A program made the translations under genes and the position numbers. From Pleurocapsa sp. MO_226.B13 (GTDB lineage: Bacteria; Cyanobacteriota; Cyanobacteriia; Cyanobacteriales; Xenococcaceae): a stretch of 16,664 nt of DNA. Below are positions 6,996 through 13,312 of this stretch, in pieces. The stretch lies in the NCBI GenBank assembly GCA_030064795.1, contig JASJEI010000250.1, positions 1 through 16,664 on the forward strand, in the 5' to 3' direction. The notes under the pieces are model-generated. The model was not told the DNA's origin and did not search any database. It worked only from the letters and a program-made list of their open reading frames with translations. Positions within the stretch are counted from its first letter, which is position 1. Every line of letters starts with the position of its first letter.

Positions 6996-7811
6996 ATGTA
7001 CGATCGCTACACGGTAAGTAATAAATCTATTGTTATCAGGCAAATAGTAACTCTAATTTCCATAGTTGCTGCTTTTGCTATCAATGTTTTAGCTAATGTC
7101 AATCCTCCTAATGGATTAACTATCGGTCAAATTTCCAACCAATTCTTTGGCGAAGTTCTAATTACTCCCGCCAACTATGCTTTTGCTATTTGGGGCATAA
7201 TTTATCTCGGCTTAATCAGTCTGGCGATTTATCAGGTATTACCCGCCCAAAGACAGAATCTCTTGCTCAGACAAATAGGTTATAAACTGGCGATCGCCTC
7301 TTGGTCGCAGATTATTTGGGTATTTTGTTTTCTCTATCGACAATACGCCTGGTCTTTTGTAGCAATGTTGGGTATTTTACTATCTTTGATTGCTGCTTAT
7401 TTATGTTTACCTTTTACTCGCATTCCTAGATGGCAAAAGTGGCTGGTTCGTATCCCCATCAGTATTTATTTATCTTGGATTAGTTTGGCAACTATCCTCA
7501 ATGGAGCAATTGTCCTCACAGCCTGGGAATGGAATGGTTGGGGACTTAGTGCGCCAGTCTGGACGCTGATTATGCTGATGCTAGCTGCTTTGATTGCTCA
7601 TTTAGTCAGTATTCCCAGACTTGATTTTGCCTATGCAGGCGTTTTCATTTGGGGGACAATTGCGATCGCCATCAGAAATTCCGAGCGTTTAATTATTTCA
7701 GGTACGGCAATTGGCTTGTGTCTGGCTTTATTAATTTTGCTGTTGTCTTTTAGTTTTTATGCCCCTTCTCATTCTAGGGATGTCAACGATCGTTTGCGCT
7801 CGACTAGATGA
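6996..7811 (+). CDS. TspO/MBR-related tryptophan-rich membrane protein
   Basis: This 271-residue protein is almost wholly hydrophobic, with about eight predicted membrane segments (roughly residues 12-33, 57-80, 92-112, 118-140, 150-180, 187-208, 215-232 and 236-258). The stretch NPPNGLTIGQISNQF followed by ITPANYAFAIWGIIYLGL matches the N-terminal signature of the tryptophan-rich sensory protein (TspO/MBR) family, including the PxxxFxxWxxIY-like helix. Classical TspO has about 160 residues and five helices and binds tetrapyrroles and sterols. This is a long variant with extra C-terminal helices, as seen in many cyanobacterial and eukaryotic relatives, so ligand binding should not be assumed. 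It follows the WD40 gene on the same strand after 71 bases and converges with ygfZ, 10 bases away. The start is the first ATG; no Shine-Dalgarno is evident. Confidence 0.8.
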   Translation: MYDRYTVSNKSIVIRQIVTLISIVAAFAINVLANVNPPNGLTIGQISNQFFGEVLITPANYAFAIWGIIYLGLISLAIYQVLPAQRQNLLLRQIGYKLAIASWSQIIWVFCFLYRQYAWSFVAMLGILLSLIAAYLCLPFTRIPRWQKWLVRIPISIYLSWISLATILNGAIVLTAWEWNGWGLSAPVWTLIMLMLAALIAHLVSIPRLDFAYAGVFIWGTIAIAIRNSERLIISGTAIGLCLALLILLLSFSFYAPSHSRDVNDRLRSTR

Positions 7812-7821
7812 GAGCTAAAAA

Positions 7822-8859
7822 TCAATATTTGTGAGTAATAAAAGGAGTAGATACAAGCTCTCCTTGAGCATCACCTACTCGTACTTGTAAGCCTTCTCCC
7901 CCCGCTTTAGTACGCACATAGCCTAAGCCATAGCCCCCTGTGGCTGTATCCGTATAGCTAGTCAAAACACCAACTTTCTTATTTTCAATAGCGATCGGGG
8001 TTTGGGGGGCAACAGGTCGATCTAATTTAATTCCCCAAAGTTTTTGTTTAACTCCGTTATATGTATTTAAGCGAGCAATAGTTTCTTGACCGATATAACA
8101 ACCTTTCTCAAAAGAAATAGTCTGCCAAAGTCCTGCCTCTAGAGGGTTATAATCTTCAGTTAGTTCGCGATCGCTCTTTGGTCTACCCTGTTGAATTCGT
8201 AAACTTTCCCAAAGGGAGTCCCCCAGAGGAACGGCTCCAGATTCGATTAATTTTGACCAGACGGCAACAGCACCGTCATTGTCTACGATTAGAGTATAGC
8301 CAGGAGTCGCCAAACCACTACCCAGTCCAACTCGTACAGAAACATCCGCAATAGTTGTAACTTGATGCTCGGCAAACTTTTCTAGGTTAATCTCATCAGT
8401 AGACAATTGAGATAGTAAGGCATCGCTTTGATTACCAATTAAGCTAAACACAGTCGATTGTGCTGAAATATCGGTTAATTCAACTTTATCAAACGGAAAA
8501 ATAAATTTATCCAGCCAGGTTAATATTTGTTCGCGTCGATTAGGAGAAACTAAAACTATAACTGCATCTTCGGTAACATATGCCGTAGCCAGATCCAGAG
8601 TACGAGCGGTAGAAGTAACAAAAACCGTATCACAACCCTGTCCTGGTTGTAGCTTTTCAAAATCGTTAGTACTCTGATTATGAAGATAGCGTAAGCGATC
8701 GTCACCTGTAATTTTAATTGTTCCCCAATGAGAGCGATCGCCAATCGCCACCCCATTTTTAACTGCTGCTAAAGCTCGTTCGTCGTTATTAAAACTCAAA
8801 ACAACTCCTGCATCGTCGAAAATTGCTCCCGCTGATTTTTGAACTTCTTTTAAATTCAT
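7822..8859 (-). CDS. ygfZ: Folate-binding protein YgfZ (T-protein-like Fe-S cluster factor)
   Basis: The family hallmark K-G-C-Y-x-G-Q-E is present as KGCYIGQE, with the Cys at residue 254, in a protein of the aminomethyltransferase-like fold (GIKL and GYGLGYV mark the C-terminal barrel). YgfZ proteins bind tetrahydrofolate and support assembly or repair of certain Fe-S enzymes, such as the radical-SAM enzyme MiaB. Glycine-cleavage T-protein is longer and lacks this Cys motif. I place the start at the ATG at 8859 (345 residues); an in-frame TTG at 8874 would add five residues (MSRSK) with no support. It is the last of three minus-strand genes after gshA and trmL, 62 bases past the trmL stop, and may be co-transcribed with trmL. 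Confidence 0.9.
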   Translation of the reverse strand: MNLKEVQKSAGAIFDDAGVVLSFNNDERALAAVKNGVAIGDRSHWGTIKITGDDRLRYLHNQSTNDFEKLQPGQGCDTVFVTSTARTLDLATAYVTEDAVIVLVSPNRREQILTWLDKFIFPFDKVELTDISAQSTVFSLIGNQSDALLSQLSTDEINLEKFAEHQVTTIADVSVRVGLGSGLATPGYTLIVDNDGAVAVWSKLIESGAVPLGDSLWESLRIQQGRPKSDRELTEDYNPLEAGLWQTISFEKGCYIGQETIARLNTYNGVKQKLWGIKLDRPVAPQTPIAIENKKVGVLTSYTDTATGGYGLGYVRTKAGGEGLQVRVGDAQGELVSTPFITHKY

Positions 8860-8902
8860 TTTTGATCTACTCAATCTAATATTTGCTCGATATTTCCAGT
8901 CA

Positions 8903-8918
8903 GGGCGATCGCTCGCCC
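8903..8918. repeat. HIP1-containing hairpin between trmL and ygfZ
   Basis: GGGCGA-TCGC-TCGCCC forms a 6-bp perfect stem with a 4-base loop, and HIP1 (GCGATCGC) is embedded in it. It sits in the 62-base gap between the two genes. No T-run follows on the minus strand, so it is unlikely to be a strong terminator; it could be an mRNA processing or stability hairpin. Confidence 0.5.
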
Positions 8919-8921
8919 CTA

Positions 8922-9380
8922 CTAATTTTTGGTCAACTGTCTGATCGCCTCAAATAGACCTACAGACACACTTACAGAAAGATTCAAACTGCGTACATTT
9001 GGCTCGACCATATCGATCCTTACCAAGCGATCGCAAGTTTCGATAACATCTGGAGGTAATCCTGCGGTTTCTTTGCCAAAGAGTAACCAATCAGTATCTC
9101 GATACTGACAGTCAAGATAATTACTCGTACCACGCACGCTAAAACCAATTAATCTACCACCCCTTTGACGATGAGCTTGCCAAAAAGCAGCTATATTCTC
9201 ATGATAATGAAGATCGACATAGGGCCAATAATCCAATCCAGCACGTTTGAGATAGCGATCGCTTATTTCAAAACCCAACGGTGCTACTAAATGCAACTCT
9301 GTCTTGGTAGCAGCACAAGTACGGGCAATATTACCAGTATTAGGGGGAATTTCTGGATTTACCAGTACAACTTTTACCAT
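8922..9380 (-). CDS. trmL: tRNA (cytidine/uridine-34-2'-O)-methyltransferase TrmL
   Basis: This 152-residue SPOUT-class methyltransferase has all TrmL landmarks: the N-terminal VVLVNPEIPPNTGNIARTC, the middle AGLDYWPYVDLHYH, and the knotted SAM-binding C-terminal motifs FGKETAGLPPDV and RSLNLSVSVSVGLFEALRQ-like (here EAIRQ). Length matches the E. coli enzyme (about 157). TrmL 2'-O-methylates the wobble base 34 of tRNA-Leu isoacceptors and acts as a dimer in the cytoplasm. The ATG at 9380 lies only 10 bases from the first of two heptanucleotide arrays, so its leader, and perhaps its promoter, is repeat sequence; no Shine-Dalgarno is visible. It reads in the same direction as upstream gshA and downstream ygfZ. 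Confidence 0.93.
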   Translation of the reverse strand: MVKVVLVNPEIPPNTGNIARTCAATKTELHLVAPLGFEISDRYLKRAGLDYWPYVDLHYHENIAAFWQAHRQRGGRLIGFSVRGTSNYLDCQYRDTDWLLFGKETAGLPPDVIETCDRLVRIDMVEPNVRSLNLSVSVSVGLFEAIRQLTKN

Positions 9381-9390
9381 TTATTATTAA

Positions 9391-9425
9391 GTTAGTGGTT
9401 AGTGGTTAGTGGTTAGTGGTTAGTC
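9391..9425. repeat. Heptanucleotide tandem array, GTTAGTG x5
   Basis: Four perfect GTTAGTG units are followed by one GTTAGTC. The array lies 10 bases upstream of the trmL start; on the trmL strand it reads as repeated CACTAAC. It resembles the heptanucleotide STRR sequences described in cyanobacteria. Confidence 0.9.
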
Positions 9426-9435
9426 TTTTTTTCCT

Positions 9436-9533
9436 TTCCTCGTTCCTCATTCCTCGTTCCTCATTCCTCATTCCTCATTCCTCGTTCCTCGTTCCTCGTT
9501 CCTCGTTCCTTATTCCTCGTTCCTCATTCCTTA
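9436..9533. repeat. Heptanucleotide tandem array, TTCCTCR x14
   Basis: Fourteen contiguous 7-base units are present: TTCCTCG or TTCCTCA, with two TTCCTTA variants (9506-9512, 9527-9533). The array ends two bases before the gshA stop codon. On the transcribed minus strand it is purine-rich and repeats AGGAA, a Shine-Dalgarno-like core. Length polymorphism by slippage is expected. Confidence 0.92.
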
Positions 9534-9535
9534 TC

Positions 9536-10681
9536 TCAAGCAATTAATGCTGACTGACATAGTGCATATTCCAAGTCTCGTTCTTGTTTGGCGATGTTTT
9601 GGATATCCTGTTGGATGATTTCTGCTAGGGACATTCCCCGATCGTGTAGTTTGAGCCATTGTTGGGCGGTGTTCCCTTGACGAAGAATTTTTTTTAGGGG
9701 AGACAAGAAACAGGCAAACCCTTGTTTTTTTGCTAGAGGATAGACGCGATCGTAGATTTCTTCGATCCAATCCTGGGCGGTAATCTTTCTACCGTCTTGC
9801 CAATGATGTAATTCTGCATCGAGACTACTGCGGGCTACTGCGATTTCATTGCGATCGCTTAGGGATATTAATTCTTCTGCTGATAAACTACTTTGCTGTA
9901 AGGGATCGAGTTCTGGATCGGCGATCGCCTGCATAATTCTGGCTTCCAATAATGCCGTAATTGCCAGTAATGCCAAAGGATCGACTACCAGATCGCAGAT
10001 TCTCAGTTCCAAACGATTGAGCTTATAGGGACGGCGATCGCCATTGGGACGAACTGCACTCCAGAGGTGGCGTACATTACGCATCGTTTTGGCTGCTAAT
10101 TGTGCTTCTGTCCAACGAATAAAGTGGCTGTGACTAGCAAACAGAGGAACGTGTTCGGGAGTCTTGGGAAACATTTGCCAACGTGTTGAATGAAAACCCG
10201 TAACTTTGCCATCGATGAAAGGCGAAGAAGCACTCAAAGCTAGGTATAAAGGAGCTTCAACCCGAATTAGACGACAAGCTTGCATTAAGATTTCGGGATC
10301 TTCAATACCAACATTAATATGGATGCTGGCGGTAACGACATCCGTACCGTAGGTTTGTTCGATATAGGCATGATAGGGATTATTCGGATCGGAACGATAA
10401 AAGCGATCGCTGCCTCCCAAAGACATGGTACTGCCAGGAATGATGGTATAGTCACCTAAATGTTTCAAATAGTCTCTGAGAGTCTGTCGGGGTTTTAACA
10501 AGGCACAGAGTAAGCGATCGTAACCACAGAAGGGTGCGGTAGTGTATTCAACGTTACGACTATCTGGTTCGCGAACAAAACCATCCAAAGCTTGAACAAT
10601 CTTGTCTGACATTCCCACGATCTCTCCTTCGGGAGTGCCAGTATACATTTCCACTTCAAAACCTTTAGATAGTAATCTCAT
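9536..10681 (-). CDS. gshA: Glutamate-cysteine ligase, cyanobacterial type
   Basis: This 381-residue protein catalyses ATP-dependent ligation of L-glutamate and L-cysteine, the first step of glutathione synthesis in the cytoplasm. It belongs to the carboxylate-amine ligase (GCS2-like) class. Supporting stretches are the N-terminal LLSKGFEVEMYTGTPEGEIV, the active-site-like EYTTAPFCGYDRLL, PGSTMSLGG, the TASIHINVGI strand, FHSTRWQMFPKTPEH, and NRLELRICDLVVDPL near residue 220. Together these are characteristic of the cyanobacterial GshA form rather than the E. coli enzyme, and length is normal. It is divergent from the 60-residue protein gene across 260 bases and upstream of trmL and ygfZ. Its stop codon nearly abuts the heptad array, yet the C-terminus shows no sign of truncation. 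Confidence 0.9.
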   Translation of the reverse strand: MRLLSKGFEVEMYTGTPEGEIVGMSDKIVQALDGFVREPDSRNVEYTTAPFCGYDRLLCALLKPRQTLRDYLKHLGDYTIIPGSTMSLGGSDRFYRSDPNNPYHAYIEQTYGTDVVTASIHINVGIEDPEILMQACRLIRVEAPLYLALSASSPFIDGKVTGFHSTRWQMFPKTPEHVPLFASHSHFIRWTEAQLAAKTMRNVRHLWSAVRPNGDRRPYKLNRLELRICDLVVDPLALLAITALLEARIMQAIADPELDPLQQSSLSAEELISLSDRNEIAVARSSLDAELHHWQDGRKITAQDWIEEIYDRVYPLAKKQGFACFLSPLKKILRQGNTAQQWLKLHDRGMSLAEIIQQDIQNIAKQERDLEYALCQSALIA

Positions 10682-10783
10682 ATTTTTGATTATTTAGAGC
10701 TACAGATATACCCAGACATAGCTTAGTTCACCTGTGTAATTAAACAAGAGAAACTTACATCTACTGAAATTTTAGATAAAAAA

Positions 10784-10852
10784 TCCCAATATTATCTTGC
10801 TAATTCAGACAAGTCGTACGCTTAACAGTGTAAACGATCGCAGTTATTGGGA
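10784..10852. repeat. Widely spaced inverted repeat in the gshA / small-protein spacer
   Basis: TCCCAATA (10784-10791) and TATTGGGA (10845-10852) are perfect 8-bp inverted arms 53 bases apart within the 260-bp divergent spacer. They could be paired regulator half-sites or chance. I found no clear NtcA-type (GTA-N8-TAC) site in this spacer and could not assign promoters confidently. Confidence 0.3.
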
Positions 10853-10941
10853 AATCTAAAGATTACGATCGACAAAATAAACCACCTTTAGGTTAAGATT
10901 GCAAACTGATACAACCAAATTAAATTAATAACAAGTTATAT

Positions 10942-11124
10942 ATGACTACTTTTTTATCAACCCAAACCCAGAAAACTAGGCACTACCAGACAGATCAACA
11001 GGTAAAATATTTACATTTAGAAGCAGAGGTGGATATGCTGCTCCAAAAATTAACTACCCTCCAACAACAAAAACAACTCCTCGAAGAACTTTCTACTAAA
11101 TCGTCAGAGTCAAATAATTACTAA
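10942..11124 (+). CDS. Small coiled-coil protein (60 aa), unknown function
   Basis: This 60-residue protein has a polar, Thr/Gln-rich N-terminus (residues 1-20) and then a continuous amphipathic helix, about residues 22-50 (VKYLHLEAEVDMLLQKLTTL and the following Gln/Leu segment). Its Leu spacing fits a coiled coil, so it may form oligomers or pair with a larger partner. There is no signal peptide or membrane segment. Heptad-like spacing and the absence of rare-codon noise make it a credible gene although it is short. It lies 94 bases upstream of ycf23 on the same strand, so co-transcription is plausible. It is divergent from gshA. I do not recognise a characterised family. Confidence 0.65.
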   Translation: MTTFLSTQTQKTRHYQTDQQVKYLHLEAEVDMLLQKLTTLQQQKQLLEELSTKSSESNNY

Positions 11125-11218
11125 TTGCATTTTACTGATGCAAGAGATTCAGCATAAGATAATCTAATTGGGATACCGAACATCCTACCTTCAGAATTTA
11201 AGGAAGTAAATATTAAAT

Positions 11219-11971
11219 ATGACGATACATCCTCAGCTAGCCCAAGCCTTGACTCAAAAAAATGCTCTCAAGGTAATTAGTGGCTTAAATAATTTTGATG
11301 GCGATCGCGTAACCGCAGTAGTCAAAGCTGCCGAAGCAGGTGGTGCGACATTTGTAGATATTGCTGCCGAACCTACTTTAGTGGCAAAAGTTCGCCATCT
11401 CATCAACTTGCCTATCTGTGTTTCAGCTGTCGAACCAAAATTATTTGTCAGCGCAGTCGATGCTGGTGCCGATTTAATCGAAATCGGTAATTTTGATAGT
11501 TTTTACGATCGAGGAATTAGGTTTGAAGCTGCTGAAGTTTTAGAGTTAACCGCCAAAACTCGTTCTCTATTGCCTGAGATTACTCTTTCTGTAACCGTTC
11601 CTCATATTTTGGCTTTAGACGAACAAGTAAACCTAGCAGAAAAATTAGTCCAAGCTGGTGCAGATATTATCCAAACCGAAGGGGGTACTAGTGTACAGCC
11701 TGTTAATCCTGGCGTGAGAGGACTCATTGAAAAAGCAGCACCTACTCTAGCTGCTGCTTATAGTATTTCCCGTGCGGTAGAGGTTCCAGTACTTTGTGCT
11801 TCGGGCTTATCTAGCGTTACCGTACCAATGGCGATCGCTGCTGGAGCTTCGGGAGTCGGTGTTGGTTCGGCAATTAATCAATTAGACAACGAAGTAGCGA
11901 TGATTGCTATGGTTCGCAGCTTAGTTGAAGCTCTCAACAGCAAGCGGTTGTCAACTATTAGCAAGGGCTAA
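11219..11971 (+). CDS. ycf23: Ycf23 / DUF561 family TIM-barrel protein
   Basis: This 250-residue protein has the repetitive beta/alpha pattern of a TIM barrel: ALKVISGLNNFD, GGATFVDIAAEP, LPICVSAVEP, AGADLIEIGNFD, ITLSVTVPHI, AGADIIQTEGGT, VPVLCASGLS and GASGVGVGSAIN. This order and wording identify Ycf23 (DUF561), conserved in cyanobacteria and in red-algal and related plastid genomes. The final GVGVGSAI loop resembles the phosphate-binding site of barrels such as ThiG or TrpC, so a phosphorylated substrate is a fair inference; the reaction is unknown. An AAGGAAG element (11200-11206) lies 12 bases before the ATG. It converges with the aminotransferase gene, only five bases separating the stops. 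Confidence 0.9.
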   Translation: MTIHPQLAQALTQKNALKVISGLNNFDGDRVTAVVKAAEAGGATFVDIAAEPTLVAKVRHLINLPICVSAVEPKLFVSAVDAGADLIEIGNFDSFYDRGIRFEAAEVLELTAKTRSLLPEITLSVTVPHILALDEQVNLAEKLVQAGADIIQTEGGTSVQPVNPGVRGLIEKAAPTLAAAYSISRAVEVPVLCASGLSSVTVPMAIAAGASGVGVGSAINQLDNEVAMIAMVRSLVEALNSKRLSTISKG

Positions 11972-11976
11972 TCTTT

Positions 11977-13122
11977 TTAGCTTTCTATCAGACAGTCTTT
12001 GAGAGCATAGGCTACCTGCTCTTGTTCTGCTTCAGAGATCCCAGGAAACATCGGTAAAGAAAGTACTTCACGGGCAGCTTGTTCTACAATGGGCAACTGT
12101 CCCTTTTTGTAACCTAAGTTTTGATATACGGGTTGGAGTTGCAGCGGAATTGGATAATAAATCATCGAAATGATTCCCTGTTGTTGCAAGCACTCTTTAA
12201 CCGTGTCTCGTTTGGCTTTGTCCTCATTTGGTGGTGACTGGCGATCGCGAATACAAATTGTATATTGATTCCAAACGCTGTTTCCGCCTGCGATCGCTTG
12301 AGGTAATTTAATTGAGTGAACGGGATTTAAAAGCTCTTGATAGTAGCTAGCTGAACGTTGGCGTTGTTGATTCCAAAAATCTAAATAACGCAGCTTAATG
12401 GTCAAAATAGCAGCCTGTATAGCATCCATACGGCTATTAATACCAACAAAGTCATGACGGTAACGCTCTGGCGAGCCGTGTTCTTTAAGAATTCTGATTT
12501 GTTTGGCAACTGCACGGTTGTTTGTTGTCACTACACCGCCATCACCACAAGCACCGAGATTCTTGGTAGGAAAAAAACTAAAACACCCAACATGACCGAG
12601 ACTACCGACTTTTTTGCCCTTCCAACTAGCACCAGTGGCTTGAGCGCAATCTTCAATTACCACTAGATCGTGAGCTTCGGCGATCGCCATCACCTCAGTC
12701 ATATCTACAGGTTGCCCAAATAGATGAACGGGAATAATTGCCTTAGTCTTGGGCGTAATTGCTTGTTTTATTTGAGCTATATTAAGATTAAATGTAGCAA
12801 CATCTATATCAATAAATACGGGTTGGGCTCCCACTCTGGTGATTACTTCAGCAGTGGCAAAAAAACTGAAGGGAGTAGTTATTACTTCATCCCCCACTCC
12901 GATATTTAAAGCCTTAAGAGCCAAATATAAAGCATCTGTACCAGAGTTGCAGCTGATGCATTCGTCTACCCCAGTATAGCTAGCAAATTCCCGTTCAAAA
13001 TTGGCGACTACTTCTCCTCCTACATATCGTCCAGAATTAAGAATTTCAAGAACAGCTCGATCGGCTTCCTCACTAATTTGTTTATACTGTCGAGTTAAAT
13101 CGACTGGTGGAATCTTATTCAC
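11977..13122 (-). CDS. DegT/DnrJ/EryC1/StrS family PLP aminotransferase
   Basis: This 381-residue fold-type I aminotransferase most likely acts on a nucleotide-linked keto-sugar, with Glu or Gln as amino donor. Landmarks: IPPVDLTRQY at the N-terminus, SGRYVGG, the phosphate-binding CNSGTDALYLAL (58-69), TTPFSFFATAEVI, VHLFGQPVDM, cofactor-binding EDCAQATGA (Asp158), and the Schiff-base segment FSFFPTKNLGACGDGG with Lys187. HGSPERYRHDFVGINSRMDAIQAAIL then confirms the family. The start is a GTG at 13122; the conserved IPPVDL begins three codons later, so no later start fits. Such enzymes normally sit in clusters for LPS, exopolysaccharide or glycoprotein sugars, but none is adjacent. The specific sugar cannot be read from the sequence. 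Confidence 0.92.
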   Translation of the reverse strand: MNKIPPVDLTRQYKQISEEADRAVLEILNSGRYVGGEVVANFEREFASYTGVDECISCNSGTDALYLALKALNIGVGDEVITTPFSFFATAEVITRVGAQPVFIDIDVATFNLNIAQIKQAITPKTKAIIPVHLFGQPVDMTEVMAIAEAHDLVVIEDCAQATGASWKGKKVGSLGHVGCFSFFPTKNLGACGDGGVVTTNNRAVAKQIRILKEHGSPERYRHDFVGINSRMDAIQAAILTIKLRYLDFWNQQRQRSASYYQELLNPVHSIKLPQAIAGGNSVWNQYTICIRDRQSPPNEDKAKRDTVKECLQQQGIISMIYYPIPLQLQPVYQNLGYKKGQLPIVEQAAREVLSLPMFPGISEAEQEQVAYALKDCLIES

Positions 13123-13312
13123 TCGTTTAGATTAATAATTTTTACTTAGATTTAGATAGTTTAAGAATTATTCTGTCTAGATTAGCGCGAAAAACCGCTA
13201 TTTAGTTGTAATAAATGCTAAAGACATTGTTCGACCAATAGCGATCGATAGGTAAAGTAAAATTGTTCTGTGACAACCTCCATTTTTTTTCCGCAACCGC
13301 TTATTTTAAGTT

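Noticed and set aside
8860..8874. TTG at 8874 as start of ygfZ
   Set aside because: It adds five residues only; the ATG at 8859 is the better codon and the conserved sequence begins after it.
9391..9533. Possible CRISPR array
   Set aside because: The units are 7 bases and contiguous with no spacers, and no cas gene is near. These are simple tandem repeats.
12454..12909. Two short plus-strand frames inside the aminotransferase gene
   Set aside because: They are antisense to conserved PLP-enzyme motifs and have no family features of their own.
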